From Pseudomonas sp. K2I15 (GTDB lineage Bacteria; Pseudomonadota; Gammaproteobacteria; Pseudomonadales; Pseudomonadaceae): 38,617 nucleotides of DNA. Of this stretch, positions 23,931-33,194 are shown piece after piece. The notes beneath the pieces are model-generated. The model saw nothing but the letters and a program-made list of their open reading frames with translations. It did no database searches and was not told the origin of the DNA. The translations under genes were made by a program, and so were the position numbers. The stretch spans positions 1 to 38,617 of the forward strand of contig NZ_NIXO01000058.1 of the NCBI RefSeq assembly GCF_002204795.1, in the 5' to 3' direction. Each line of letters begins with the position of its first letter. Within the stretch, counting starts at the first letter, position 1.

Positions 23931-23941
23931 GAGGCCTCCCC

Positions 23942-25108
23942 TTATGCCGCTTGCGCGTGCTGTGCTTGACGGACCACCGCAGCGAGACGTTTGAGACCTT
24001 CGTCCAAACGCGCCGGGTCGATATGGCTGAAATTGAGCCGCAAGTGACCGTGATGGTTGTCCGGCTCGGAAAAGAACGGTTCACCGGGCATGAACGCGAT
24101 GTCCTGGTCGAGCGCAGGTGCCAACAAGGTGCGGGTGTCGAGCGGTTGTTTCAAGGTCAGCCAGAAGAATAATCCGCCCTGGGGTATTTGCCAGTCGGCC
24201 AGATCGCTGAAATGCCGCGCCAATGCAGCCTGGAACGCGTCGCGCCGATCACGGTAGAAACTGCGCAATTGCACCAAGTGATGCTGGTATTTCTCGGTGC
24301 CAATCCATTGCATCGCCTGCCACTGGCCAACGCGGTTGGTGTGCAGATCAGCCGACTGCTTGAGCTTGAGCAGGTGCGGGAACAGGTCCGGGCTGGCGAT
24401 CAGGTAACCCACCCGCAAGCCCGGCAACAGGGTCTTGGAAACGGTGCCGGTGTAGATCCAGCTGGCCTTTTTCAGCCGGCTGACGATGGGTTGCGCGCTG
24501 CCGCCGTCGAAGGTCAGCTCGCGGTAGGGTTCGTCTTCGATCAGGGTCACGCCGAACTCGTCCAGCAGCGCCGCGACAGCCTCACGCTTGGCCTCGCTGT
24601 AGCGCACGGCTGACGGGTTCTGGAACGTCGGGATCAGGTAGACGAAGGACGGACGATGCTGCTCAAGGCTGTTGCGCAGCGCCTTCAGGTCCGGACCATC
24701 CGCTTCAAGCTGCACGGTCAGGCAATCGGCACCGAACAGCTGGAATATCTGCAACGCCGCGAGATAAGTCGGGCCTTCCAGCAGGATCTTGGTGCCCTTG
24801 TCGATGTACAGCTTGGCCGCCAGATCCAGGGTTTGCTGGGAGCCGCTGACCACCATCACCTGGCTGGCCTGGCACGCAATGCCCAGCCCCCGCGCCTCGG
24901 CTGCCAGCAGTTCACGCAACGGCGGTTCGCCTTCGCTCATGCCGTATTGGCCGATATTGAGTGGCATGTCAGTCCAATCCAGCTTGGGCAGCATCACTTC
25001 AGCCGGCAGGCCACCGGCGAAGGACATCACCTGCGGCTTTTGCGCCGCCGCAAGGATCTCACGGATCAAGGAGCTTTTAAGGCGCGAAACACGTTCTGAG
25101 AAGGCCAT
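23942..25108 (-). CDS. PLP-dependent aminotransferase, class I/II (2-aminoadipate transaminase-like)
   Basis: 388 aa. The N-terminus (SSLIREILAAAQKPQVMSFAGGLPAEVMLP) resembles the MocR/LysN group of fold-type I aminotransferases. The PLP-binding pieces are visible: SGSQQTLDLAAKLYIDKG, VYLIPTFQNPSAVRYS, LIEDEPYRELTFDG (Asp and Tyr), and the Schiff-base Lys in TGTVSKTLLPGLRVGYL. It transfers an amino group from an amino acid such as aminoadipate, leucine or tyrosine to 2-oxoglutarate; the true substrate is unknown. ATG 25108 begins MAFSERVSRLK; the longer frame to 25147 overlaps an operator and is rejected. It is followed by the GST gene. Confidence 0.92.
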   Translation of the reverse strand: MAFSERVSRLKSSLIREILAAAQKPQVMSFAGGLPAEVMLPKLDWTDMPLNIGQYGMSEGEPPLRELLAAEARGLGIACQASQVMVVSGSQQTLDLAAKLYIDKGTKILLEGPTYLAALQIFQLFGADCLTVQLEADGPDLKALRNSLEQHRPSFVYLIPTFQNPSAVRYSEAKREAVAALLDEFGVTLIEDEPYRELTFDGGSAQPIVSRLKKASWIYTGTVSKTLLPGLRVGYLIASPDLFPHLLKLKQSADLHTNRVGQWQAMQWIGTEKYQHHLVQLRSFYRDRRDAFQAALARHFSDLADWQIPQGGLFFWLTLKQPLDTRTLLAPALDQDIAFMPGEPFFSEPDNHHGHLRLNFSHIDPARLDEGLKRLAAVVRQAQHAQAA

Positions 25109-25142
25109 AAGGGTCACCGGTAGCAAAGCCTGAGGAAAATAC

Positions 25143-25199
25143 GTCAAACTGGTTGACCGAAATTACGACGACTTGGGCAGATACGTCAATATGCTTGAC
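25143..25199. promoter_or_regulatory. Paired MarR-type operators
   Basis: Two perfect palindromes GTCAA-N5-TTGAC are at 25143-25157 and 25185-25199, 42 bases apart (about four helical turns, so on the same face of DNA). They lie between the aminotransferase and MarR genes. On the minus strand, TTGACG (25189-25184) and TAATTT (25165-25160) with an 18-base spacer form a possible aminotransferase promoter, whose -35 is inside one operator and whose start point falls near the other. Confidence 0.75.
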
Positions 25200-25625
25200 C
25201 TTAAAAACCAGACCAGCCAGCAAACCGCCATGGAAGCGTTCTTCTTTGGCTACCAGGCGTTCACCGCCAAGGCCGACGAAATGCTTGAGCGCCGAGGCCT
25301 GAGCCGGGTGCACCAACGCATCGTGTTTTTTATCGCGCGCTACCCGGCCTTGAGCGTCAAGGAGCTGCTGGAATTGCTCGGCGTGAGCAAGCAGGCGCTG
25401 AACATGCCGTTGCGCCAACTGCAGGAAATGCACCTGGTGGACAGCGTGGCGTCCGAGACCGACAAGCGTAAGCGCCTGCTGGAATTGACCGAGGAAGGTC
25501 GGCGCTTCGAACAATCCCTGCGTCGCGAGCAGGTAAAGCTGCTGCAACGGGCGTTTGCCGAGGCTGGCGAGACGGCGGTAGAGGGCTGGCTGGCGGTGAA
25601 CAAGGCATTGAGTGGCCAATCCTGA
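25191..25625 (+). CDS. MarR-family transcriptional regulator
   Basis: 144 aa. The winged helix is in residues ~50-115: LSVKELLELLGVSKQALNMPLRQLQEMHLVD with recognition helix SKQALNMPL, then the wing SETDKRKRLLELTEEG. Flanking helices provide the dimer interface. MarR proteins are usually repressors released by small ligands. ATG 25191 is inside the second operator, so binding could block both transcription and its own start region. The alternative is ATG 25230 (MEAFFFGYQAF). Ribosome-binding sites are weak for both, leaving the start open. Divergent placement points to control of the aminotransferase-GST operon and of itself. Confidence 0.85.
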   Translation: MLDLKNQTSQQTAMEAFFFGYQAFTAKADEMLERRGLSRVHQRIVFFIARYPALSVKELLELLGVSKQALNMPLRQLQEMHLVDSVASETDKRKRLLELTEEGRRFEQSLRREQVKLLQRAFAEAGETAVEGWLAVNKALSGQS

Positions 25626-25667
25626 ATTGCCTTTCATCCTTTTCGCACACAAAATAGAAAACATTAT

Positions 25668-25695
25668 TTGCTTTATTTGTATACAAAAGCATAAT
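25668..25695 (+). promoter_or_regulatory. NCS2 permease promoter with TTTGTATACAAA operator
   Basis: TTGCTT (25668-25673) and CATAAT (25690-25695) with a 16-base spacer form a plausible sigma-70 promoter. The perfect 12-bp palindrome TTTGTATACAAA (25676-25687) fills the spacer. It is 129 bases before the permease start. Confidence 0.6.
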
Positions 25696-25815
25696 TCGCT
25701 TCGTGCGAGTTCCTGACCTACTGGTCAACAAAACCCGCTGGTACCTCAAAGCGCTGCTGCCCACTCATGTGTCCGGCGCTGGAAATAACAATAAAACTCT
25801 TGAGGAGTACTTGCT

Positions 25816-27162
25816 GTGGAAAGCCGCAAATCCGAAGCCCCTACGCTCGACCTCTCGCCAACCCACAACGGTTGGCTGGAACGCCTGTTCAAACTCCGCT
25901 TGCACGGCACCACAGTGAAGACCGAGCTGATCGCCGGCCTCACCACCTTTATCACCATGGCCTACATCATCTTCGTTAACCCCAACATCATGGCCGACGC
26001 CGGGATTGACCACGGCGCGGCGTTTGTCGCCACCTGCATCGCCGCCGCGCTGGGCTGCCTGCTCATGGGCCTGTACGCGAACTGGCCGGTAGGACTGGCG
26101 CCGGGCATGGGCCTGAACGCGTTTTTTACCTACACCGTGGTCGGCACCATGGGCTACAACTGGGAGACCGCACTGGGTGCAGTGTTTATCTCCGGTGTGT
26201 TGTTCATGATCCTGACGCTCTCACGTATTCGCGAGTGGCTGCTCAACAGCATTCCAGTGAGCCTGCGCCACGCGATGGGCGCGGGTGTGGGGCTGTTTCT
26301 CGGGGTGATCGGCCTGAAAACCGCTGGCATCATCGTGCAAAGCCCGGCCACCCTGATCAAGCTCGGCTCCCTGCATGAGCCCGCCCCGTTGCTGGCGGCC
26401 ATCTGCTTCCTGTTAATTGCGATCCTCAGCTACCACCGGGTATTCGGCGCGATCCTGATCAGCATCATCGCCGTGACCCTCGCCGGTTGGGGCCTGGGCC
26501 TGGTGGAGTACCACGGCATCATGGCCACCCCGCCGAGCCTGGCACCCACCTGGATGGCCATGGACGTGATGGGCGTGTTCAACGTCAGCATGATCAGCGT
26601 GGTGTTTGCCTTCCTGTTTGTGCACATGTTCGACACCGCCGGCACCTTGATGGGCGTGGCTCAGCGCGCAGGCCTGGTGAATGCCGACGGCAAGATCGAA
26701 AACCTCTCCCGCGCGCTGAAAGCCGACAGTGCTTCCAGCGTGTTCGGCGCGATGGTCGGCGTACCACCCGTCACCAGCTATGTGGAAAGCGCCGCCGGTG
26801 TCGCAGCCGGTGGCCGTACCGGGCTGACCGCCGTCACCGTGGGCGTGCTGTTTATCGCCGCGATGTTTTTTGCCCCGCTGGCTGGCATGATTCCCGCTTA
26901 TGCCACCGCAGGCGCGTTGATCTATGTGGCGATGCTGATGATGAGCGGCATGGCGCATATCAACTGGGACGACGCCACCGACAGCATTCCGGCGATTGTT
27001 ACGGCGATCATGATGCCCCTGACCTTCTCGGTCGCCGACGGCATCGCCCTGGGTTTTATCACCTACGTGGCGCTGAAGGCCGGCACCGGTAAACACAAGG
27101 AAATTTCCATCAGCCTGTGGGTGCTTTGCGCGATTTTCATCGCCAAGTTCGCCTTCCTGTAG
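25816..27162 (+). CDS. NCS2-family purine permease (guanine/hypoxanthine/xanthine, AzgA-like)
   Basis: 448 aa with about 12-14 membrane segments. Signatures of the AzgA/PurP branch are TELIAGLTTFITMAYIIFVNP (~45-65), GLAPGMGLNAFFTYTVV (~90), FVHMFDTAGTLMGVAQRAGL (~270), and PPVTSYVESAAGVAAGGRTGLTAV (~315, the substrate-binding helix). It imports purine bases with protons across the inner membrane. The start is GTG 25816, with GAGGAG upstream. A palindromic operator lies in its promoter, shared in form with uraH and puuE, tying uptake to purine breakdown. Homologues sit beside uraH in P. aeruginosa as I recall it. A terminator follows. Confidence 0.93.
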   Translation: MESRKSEAPTLDLSPTHNGWLERLFKLRLHGTTVKTELIAGLTTFITMAYIIFVNPNIMADAGIDHGAAFVATCIAAALGCLLMGLYANWPVGLAPGMGLNAFFTYTVVGTMGYNWETALGAVFISGVLFMILTLSRIREWLLNSIPVSLRHAMGAGVGLFLGVIGLKTAGIIVQSPATLIKLGSLHEPAPLLAAICFLLIAILSYHRVFGAILISIIAVTLAGWGLGLVEYHGIMATPPSLAPTWMAMDVMGVFNVSMISVVFAFLFVHMFDTAGTLMGVAQRAGLVNADGKIENLSRALKADSASSVFGAMVGVPPVTSYVESAAGVAAGGRTGLTAVTVGVLFIAAMFFAPLAGMIPAYATAGALIYVAMLMMSGMAHINWDDATDSIPAIVTAIMMPLTFSVADGIALGFITYVALKAGTGKHKEISISLWVLCAIFIAKFAFL

Positions 27163-27180
27163 GCCAACCGGCTTGACCCC

Positions 27181-27206
27181 GCCTCACCCCGTCGGGTGGG
27201 GCTTTT
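27181..27206 (+). terminator. Terminator after the NCS2 permease
   Basis: Stem GCCTCACCC/GGGTGGGGC (one T-G pair) with loop CGTC and TTTT. It ends 19 bases before the LysE ATG, so the next gene is either a separate unit or attenuated. Confidence 0.8.
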
Positions 27207-27225
27207 GTACGAATGGAGGAATGCA

Positions 27226-27852
27226 ATGAGTCTGGAAACCTGGCTGTTGTTCAGCGGCGCTGCGCTGGTGGTGATCCTGATCCCCGGCCCCCTGTCCTTG
27301 CTGATGATCAGCAACAGTTTGAACTACGGTTTGCGCCGTGCGTACCCGGCATTTCTCGGTGGGGTGATTGCTTCGATCTGCCTGTTGAGCGCCTCGGCGC
27401 TAGGATTGGGTGCGTTGTTGCTGGCGTCGGAACAACTGTTCAGCGCGCTGAAGATCGTCGGTGCGATGTACCTGTTCTACCTCGCCTGGCAGAGCTGGCA
27501 GCAATCCCGACAACCGTCCCACGGCGCTGACGTACCGCAAGTAGCCGCCACCCCGCGTTTTCGCGCGCTGTTCGGCCGGGCCTTTGTGCTGGGCGCCAGC
27601 AACCCGAAAGACATCCTGTTTTTCGCCGCCTTCCTGCCGCAGTTTCTCAGCGCCCAGCAGGCCTTTTTGCCGCAGTTGCTGATCATGATCGCCACCTGGA
27701 CCGTGCTCGACCTGCTGTGCAAACTGGCCTACGGCCTCGGCGCCCGCGGTGCCGCGCGCTTCCTGCGCAGCGGCAAGGGCCAGAGCTGGTTCAACCGGAT
27801 CAGCGCCGGGTTGTTCTCCGGTGCAGGTGCGGCTTCGCTGTTGAGCCGCTAG
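27226..27852 (+). CDS. LysE/RhtB-family amino acid exporter
   Basis: 208 aa with six hydrophobic helices. The family motif GPLSLLMISNSLNYGLRRAYPAFLGG is seen here as IPGPLSLLMISNSL (~19-32), and the central ASNPKDILFFAAFLPQFL (~135) is the second signature. LysE/RhtB proteins export amino acids or similar metabolites from the cytoplasm. The start ATG 27226 has GGAGG 6 bases upstream. A terminator separates it from the purine permease. Its last 4 bases (CTAG) are shared with the convergent giant toxin gene, so the two stop codons overlap. Confidence 0.92.
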   Translation: MSLETWLLFSGAALVVILIPGPLSLLMISNSLNYGLRRAYPAFLGGVIASICLLSASALGLGALLLASEQLFSALKIVGAMYLFYLAWQSWQQSRQPSHGADVPQVAATPRFRALFGRAFVLGASNPKDILFFAAFLPQFLSAQQAFLPQLLIMIATWTVLDLLCKLAYGLGARGAARFLRSGKGQSWFNRISAGLFSGAGAASLLSR

Positions 27853-30800
27853 ACGTCCGACAGTTTTACGAAGAACACCGTGACGCGATTGGACCGCCCA
27901 ACCCGCTGTATGCCCGCAATGATCCTGACCAACCGGCCCTCATCCAGCGCTTGCAGGATGGGCCGGTGCAGGGCTTTCTGGTGCCGCATCGTCGACCGGT
28001 TAGGCGCGCGGAACCAGGCGTCGGACAATTGCAACGCGCCCCCCGACCCCAACGCGATACTCGGTGACTCAGCCCAACGCGTCAGCACGTAATACAGGTT
28101 GTTCGACTTTGGATGCGTGCAGGCAAAATTGAACAGCTGGGCCGAGTTGCTTTTATAGAGTGGATCAACAGCAAACCCCTGCCCTTCGAGCACCTGCCTG
28201 ACAGCGTTTTGGGCCGCCACCGGCCGCGCATGGCCGATCGCACTCTGCGTGTTATTGATGATGGACGGGGCAAGGGGCACCGGCAGCTGAAAATCCACAC
28301 GCTCCAGACCTGGCACCAGCCCATCCACACCGATATTGACGCTGACCCGCCCGCCCCGTACCACCGGCCGCAGCATGCGCAATAAATCATCCGTATAGCC
28401 CGCAGCCCTGGGCACCGGCGGCAGCCAGTCGTCCAGCGTCGTGCGCACGTTGAGCATTCGACTCGCTGTCATCGACCGGCCGGAATCCGCCAACTCCACC
28501 AGACGCTCGGTCACGAAGCGGTTGCTGGCCGGCGTCAAACCGGGAAATGCATCCCTCACCGAGTCAAACAGCGGGCGGCTGAACAGCGGCTGGCGAGGCG
28601 TCCATAACTGATCGGCGCCAAACGTCGCCGGTATGGGTTGCACGCGCACATCGGACGACAGCCTGCGCAATAAATCATGGCCGGGCCTCGCGTCGGGCAA
28701 CTCGGGGTTCCTGATGAAAATGATGCCCTCGGGCACATTCGAGCCGTTGGGCAGCAACTCGAAATAGTTGTCCCCCAGCCTGACAGCGTCATAGGCCTGA
28801 TCGCCCTGAACCCGATACAAACGGCGTGACGCAGAAATCTCCTGTACGGGCCGGCCCACCAGACGTTGCCCCCAGGCCTGCCAATAGCCAGCAACCAGCG
28901 GCGGCTGCCGGGCCACGCGCTCGGTGTGAGAGGCCGTCGGCGCGACCCACTCCGTTCCGCCCACCGGTGTTTCCCATGGCCTGCGCACCCGGGAACTGGT
29001 CCCGGCGCGCGGCTCGGGAGCGTCGGCGCCCAATAGCCATTCACGGGGCTGCTCAATAGCCAGGAACAACTCGTCCTCGCCGCTGCCTTTCGGGTTTTTG
29101 ATGCGTAACACTCGCTCGTTGCGACGACGATGGGCCGGGTAAGCGTGGCCGTCTTCAACAATAAACTGCTCGCCGGCCTTGACGCGACTGCCCTTGTTGA
29201 CCGGTCCGTGCAGGGTGATGGCACCCTCTGTCGAAAGCTCCTTGCGATAGGCCTCCATGCCCTTCAGCGCCTTGCGAGCAGGCGGTAAACCGAGGGTACT
29301 GAAGGGCCGTTGCTGGCGCCGTATCTGGTTCAGCGCCGGCACCATCGACAGTGGCCTGATCGGCAGGCCTGCCCTGGGCGCCCCTTTGGTCTGTGGCATC
29401 GCCGTAAGCGCCACATCACCAATCAGGATCAGGGTGGCGAACCCCATGGCCATTCCATCCCTCGGATCACCACTGTGGTGAAACCGACGCGCCGCCAGCA
29501 GGACCTCATACAGATTGACCCCGATGCTGACCCCAGGAATGAATGACAACAACCCGCGCACCCGCGCTGCGGACTGTTCGCCCAACCGCAACTCGCGATA
29601 GCTCGCCAGCGCCCTGGCCGAGTTCGCGACGGCGCGCACCTCACGCTCAAGTCCCAGCACCTGGCCATGGGTGAGGATGCGCAGCAGGTCACAACCGGTG
29701 GTGCCGGTGATGCCCAGCCATTGCCCGGGGTCGGCCTCCAATTGCTCCCGAATCTCCTTTTCAACCTCCGACAACGCCGTAGCCGGTTGTGCGCGGCGCA
29801 CCATGAACCAGCGCCTGATTCCATCCATCGCCCACCACCACGCCCTGATGGGAGAGGGAAAAAATGAATACCCACGCACAATGGACGGTACGCCTGGCTC
29901 AAGCATCGAGCCAGTGGACCGCAGCGTCGCGGGGTAACTTTCCAGGGCTTGCTGCTCCCAACCGGGCGCCATTTTTGTCGCCAGGGCCTTAAGGTTTCCA
30001 GGCGCAACTGCCACTTTCAGCAACGCCCGCCGGGCCGCCGCCACACTGCCATGCTCGGTGAGCGCCGGATAACCCTGCACACCCGGCCAGTACAGCAGGG
30101 CCTTGGCCGACCGTTGATCATGAATAATCAGCATCCCGGTGACATGGCGCGGTTGCTCCAGGGTCAGCGCCGCCAGATGGACACAGCAAAGCTGAATTTG
30201 ATGGCCATTTTTTCCAAGGTCGGCAGGCGTCCTCGCCGCCAGCGCCGTGGAGAACAGGCTCAGGGCGGCTTCACTGAGACCTTGTTGCGTCGTGCTGAAC
30301 TGCTCCAGCCGCGCCCGCTGAATCACCGGGCGCTCAAGCAGGGCCTGGGACAAGCCCGCTGTCACCTGCGGGGATGACGGGTAAAAAGCCTGGGCAATCA
30401 GCCGCTCATATTGCCCCGCCAAATCCAGCTCGGCGATCAGCTGGATCAACCGTCTGGCGGGTAAATGCTTCGCCCACAGCGGCTCAAGGTAGCGACTGTG
30501 CTGCAATCGCCACCGCGTCCAGGGCGCGTCCGGGTCCAGGTTATGCAGCGCCAACTGCAACAGGCTGTAGGTATGGCGTGCGCTGCTGACCACGGTCCTG
30601 ATGCCGGAATCGCCCGCCGGCCGCTGGGGATGAGACTCCCAGTGCGTGCTCACATCGTCGGGCATGTCCAGGAACGGGGTGTCGATATCCAGCAGCGGGT
30701 GCAGTTCCTCCTGCATCAACTGCGCGATCAGCGTGCGCCGGGCGAAATCCTCCAGGCTCGGCAGCACCTCTGCCAATTGCTGCTCCACGACCATGGCGCT

Positions 30801-33035
30801 GGCAATGCAATGGGTTTGCTGGCGCTGATAACGTTTGCGCAACACCGGCGATGCACTCGCCAGCCAGGCCGGCAGCGTCTTGGCCTGGGCCACCGCCAGG
30901 CGCAGCACGCTGACGTTGGCCAGCGCCTGCGCCCGGGCAACGCTCAGGGGCAATTGCAGGGTGTCTGCCAGCTCGCGGGCCAGCAGGGTTTGCATCAGCG
31001 CAAGGTCCTTCACCTCGTTGAAGGGCCGGCCACCCTGCACCACCCAACGTTCAACCTGGGCGTATTGCCTGATCTGCTCCTTGAAGGTCTCGGACAGCAG
31101 ATTGCCCTGCAGCACTTCGAAGTACACCAGCGTCGACTCCATGCCCAATGCGCCGATCACCGCGCGCGCCTCCTGGCGCTGGTCACGCCCGATGCACTGC
31201 CAGAGCATCGAACCGTCCGGGCACTTGAGGCTGAGGTCGAGGCTTTTCGACAGCTCATTCAGCGAATCAAACGCTTGCAGGCCGCCGTCCTTGCCCGGCA
31301 GGTGCAGCACCACAGGCAATCGTCGATCGGTGTGTTCCAGGGCCTCGGCGGTGGTGACCACAAACGCACCAGTCAACCGGTAGAGCGGCTGCCGGGCCCT
31401 GCCGACGGAAAGTTGCAATACACGGGTAGGACTGTTGCCACGGTCATCGGCCAGCGGTTTGTCGAGCACCTCGATCAGCAGTGCCAGGTCGGTGTCATTG
31501 ATCAGCCCCAGGCCATATTGCAGTTGCGCTTCTTTTGTCAGCGCCGACCGCTGGGCATTGAGGCGTTGAGCAGCACGATGGCGGGTCGAGCCCGGGGCTT
31601 TTTCCTGCCAGAACTCGCGCAGGCCCAAGCGATGCTCCTGCCCGTCGAGCAACGCGTGCACGGCCGACACCAGGTCAAGCCATTGCGCCTGCAGGGTTTC
31701 AAGGATGTCGTAAGGGCGGGATTTTTCGCTCAAGTCAGCCTTGTTCAGCAGCGCCAGCGCGCCCTGCTCGTGACGCCGCACCAGGTCTTCGGCGGTGCGC
31801 ATGGCCAGGCCAGGGCGCAATGTGGCGCAATTCACTTCCTGGCCCCGGCGCCGGCGATCCCACTCCAGCAGTTGGTCCAGCGCGGCTCTCAGCCGCTCGC
31901 TGGCGGGCGCTGGACGCCGGCCCCGCTCAACTATTTTCAGCCTTTGTGCGGCACTCAACAGGGCGCCTGCCGTGCCCTCGAACACCCGCGAGGCATGCCG
32001 CGCCAGCAGGCAGCCCCATTCGTTGTCGCGCTGGTTATTCAGTTGCGCCAGCGCGCTGTGCCGCAGGGCATCATCCGTCAGCGCCGCCGACCGGCGCACC
32101 GTGAACGCTTGCGCCAACGCCTGTCGGTGCGCCAGGGGCAGGCGCTGCCAGAGGGCTGCGCGCTCAGGGCCTTGGACCCGCGCGGGCAACGTGAGCTGCA
32201 TCTGCGCAAGGCTGGCAAATTCATGAAAGACCTTGGCCGACCCTGGCAGGTAGACCACCTGGCGCTTGGTCCGCTCATCGCCCGCGCGGTAGATATGCAG
32301 TGCGCCGCTGAACGGCACCTCGCGCCCCGTGCCTGTTGGCCATACCAGCTCGCCGACCTGCAAGCGCTCCCAGGCGCCGCCCGCCTGCTCACGCGCCTGC
32401 GGGGTGGGCGCATCCAGTATCCCCAGCGCCATGGCAAAACCATGGTCCGACAAGTCGTACAGGGCATGGGCCAAAAACGCCCGCTCGGCGAAGTAGTCGT
32501 TGTGCACCTGCACCCAACGCTCCTCGCGAGACACCGCACTGCCAAACGCCAGCGCCTGCCAATAGTCGGCGATCGCCGACTTGATCCGTGCGGGAAAATC
32601 CAGGGCATTGACCTTGTGCAGCGCGTCACTGGCCGTGAAAGCCACCTTGAAACTGGCATCAGTGCTCATGCTGAGGCGGGTGTAGCGATTGATGTTGATC
32701 GGGAACGCGGGATTGTCCAGCAAGCCCAGCGCCCGATCAGTCAGGCTGTCCACCACTTGCGGCCCGCCAGGCGTCGACGGCTCGCTGAACAGCAGGGTAT
32801 CGGGATCAAGGGCAAAGGCTTCGCGCAGGCCCTTGCGCACCAGGCGGTAAATGCCCGGTGCCGGTTCCAGCAGGCGGCGCAACTGTTTGATCGCATCGCG
32901 GCAACGCACTTCGGCGGCATGCAGTTCATTGATGAAGCGGCTGGGGTGGGCGCTGGCGTCGAGCCGCCGGGTCAGGCGCTGGCGAATCTGCGCTTGCTCG
33001 TTCAGGGTGTCTGAATCGTCTTGTTCGGTATTCAT
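27849..33035 (-). CDS. Giant dermonecrotic-toxin-domain protein, putative secreted toxin
   Basis: 1728 aa. Residues ~700-900 match the pattern of the DUF6543/dermonecrotic toxin domain of Pseudomonas proteins: LPAWLASASPVLRKRYQR, FARRTLIAQLMQEELHPLLD, YSLLQLALHNLDPDAP, PARRLIQLIAELDLAGQYERL. The N-terminal ~250 residues contain a related helical block (DYWQALAFGSAVSREERWVQ). Two hydrophobic helices at ~1160-1215 (GLLSFIPGVSIGVNLYEVLL, GMAMGFATLILIGDVALTAM) could form a membrane-insertion hairpin. The C-terminal ~500 residues include a repeated short beta motif and match nothing I know, and may be the effector domain. No signal peptide or T6SS, T3SS or TPS partner lies near. The ribosome-binding site is weak. 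It interrupts the purine cluster. Confidence 0.8.
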   Translation of the reverse strand: MNTEQDDSDTLNEQAQIRQRLTRRLDASAHPSRFINELHAAEVRCRDAIKQLRRLLEPAPGIYRLVRKGLREAFALDPDTLLFSEPSTPGGPQVVDSLTDRALGLLDNPAFPININRYTRLSMSTDASFKVAFTASDALHKVNALDFPARIKSAIADYWQALAFGSAVSREERWVQVHNDYFAERAFLAHALYDLSDHGFAMALGILDAPTPQAREQAGGAWERLQVGELVWPTGTGREVPFSGALHIYRAGDERTKRQVVYLPGSAKVFHEFASLAQMQLTLPARVQGPERAALWQRLPLAHRQALAQAFTVRRSAALTDDALRHSALAQLNNQRDNEWGCLLARHASRVFEGTAGALLSAAQRLKIVERGRRPAPASERLRAALDQLLEWDRRRRGQEVNCATLRPGLAMRTAEDLVRRHEQGALALLNKADLSEKSRPYDILETLQAQWLDLVSAVHALLDGQEHRLGLREFWQEKAPGSTRHRAAQRLNAQRSALTKEAQLQYGLGLINDTDLALLIEVLDKPLADDRGNSPTRVLQLSVGRARQPLYRLTGAFVVTTAEALEHTDRRLPVVLHLPGKDGGLQAFDSLNELSKSLDLSLKCPDGSMLWQCIGRDQRQEARAVIGALGMESTLVYFEVLQGNLLSETFKEQIRQYAQVERWVVQGGRPFNEVKDLALMQTLLARELADTLQLPLSVARAQALANVSVLRLAVAQAKTLPAWLASASPVLRKRYQRQQTHCIASAMVVEQQLAEVLPSLEDFARRTLIAQLMQEELHPLLDIDTPFLDMPDDVSTHWESHPQRPAGDSGIRTVVSSARHTYSLLQLALHNLDPDAPWTRWRLQHSRYLEPLWAKHLPARRLIQLIAELDLAGQYERLIAQAFYPSSPQVTAGLSQALLERPVIQRARLEQFSTTQQGLSEAALSLFSTALAARTPADLGKNGHQIQLCCVHLAALTLEQPRHVTGMLIIHDQRSAKALLYWPGVQGYPALTEHGSVAAARRALLKVAVAPGNLKALATKMAPGWEQQALESYPATLRSTGSMLEPGVPSIVRGYSFFPSPIRAWWWAMDGIRRWFMVRRAQPATALSEVEKEIREQLEADPGQWLGITGTTGCDLLRILTHGQVLGLEREVRAVANSARALASYRELRLGEQSAARVRGLLSFIPGVSIGVNLYEVLLAARRFHHSGDPRDGMAMGFATLILIGDVALTAMPQTKGAPRAGLPIRPLSMVPALNQIRRQQRPFSTLGLPPARKALKGMEAYRKELSTEGAITLHGPVNKGSRVKAGEQFIVEDGHAYPAHRRRNERVLRIKNPKGSGEDELFLAIEQPREWLLGADAPEPRAGTSSRVRRPWETPVGGTEWVAPTASHTERVARQPPLVAGYWQAWGQRLVGRPVQEISASRRLYRVQGDQAYDAVRLGDNYFELLPNGSNVPEGIIFIRNPELPDARPGHDLLRRLSSDVRVQPIPATFGADQLWTPRQPLFSRPLFDSVRDAFPGLTPASNRFVTERLVELADSGRSMTASRMLNVRTTLDDWLPPVPRAAGYTDDLLRMLRPVVRGGRVSVNIGVDGLVPGLERVDFQLPVPLAPSIINNTQSAIGHARPVAAQNAVRQVLEGQGFAVDPLYKSNSAQLFNFACTHPKSNNLYYVLTRWAESPSIALGSGGALQLSDAWFRAPNRSTMRHQKALHRPILQALDEGRLVRIIAGIQRVGRSNRVTVFFVKLSDV

Positions 33036-33125
33036 GTCGCCAACAGCTCTTGATGAAACACCGAGGGTAAGCAGGCGCCCGCTCCTGCGGGCTATACATA
33101 GTTACCGGGCGTTAACGTGCAGGCG

Positions 33126-33151
33126 AAAAAAAGCCCGCAGTGTGAGCGGGC
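33126..33151 (-). terminator. Terminator of uraH
   Basis: Stem GCCCGC/GCGGGC with a 7-nt loop is followed by seven T residues on the minus strand, 44 bases past the uraH stop. It isolates the toxin gene from uraH transcription. Confidence 0.85.
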
Positions 33152-33194
33152 GAAACCAACGAAGAGCTTTGGGGGTGTGAAGCGTGGTGACGAC

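Noticed and set aside
30465..33014. 849-residue open frame on the plus strand opposite the giant toxin
   Set aside because: Composition is Gln/Arg/His-rich with no domain pattern, and the opposite strand has a coherent protein with a recognised domain.
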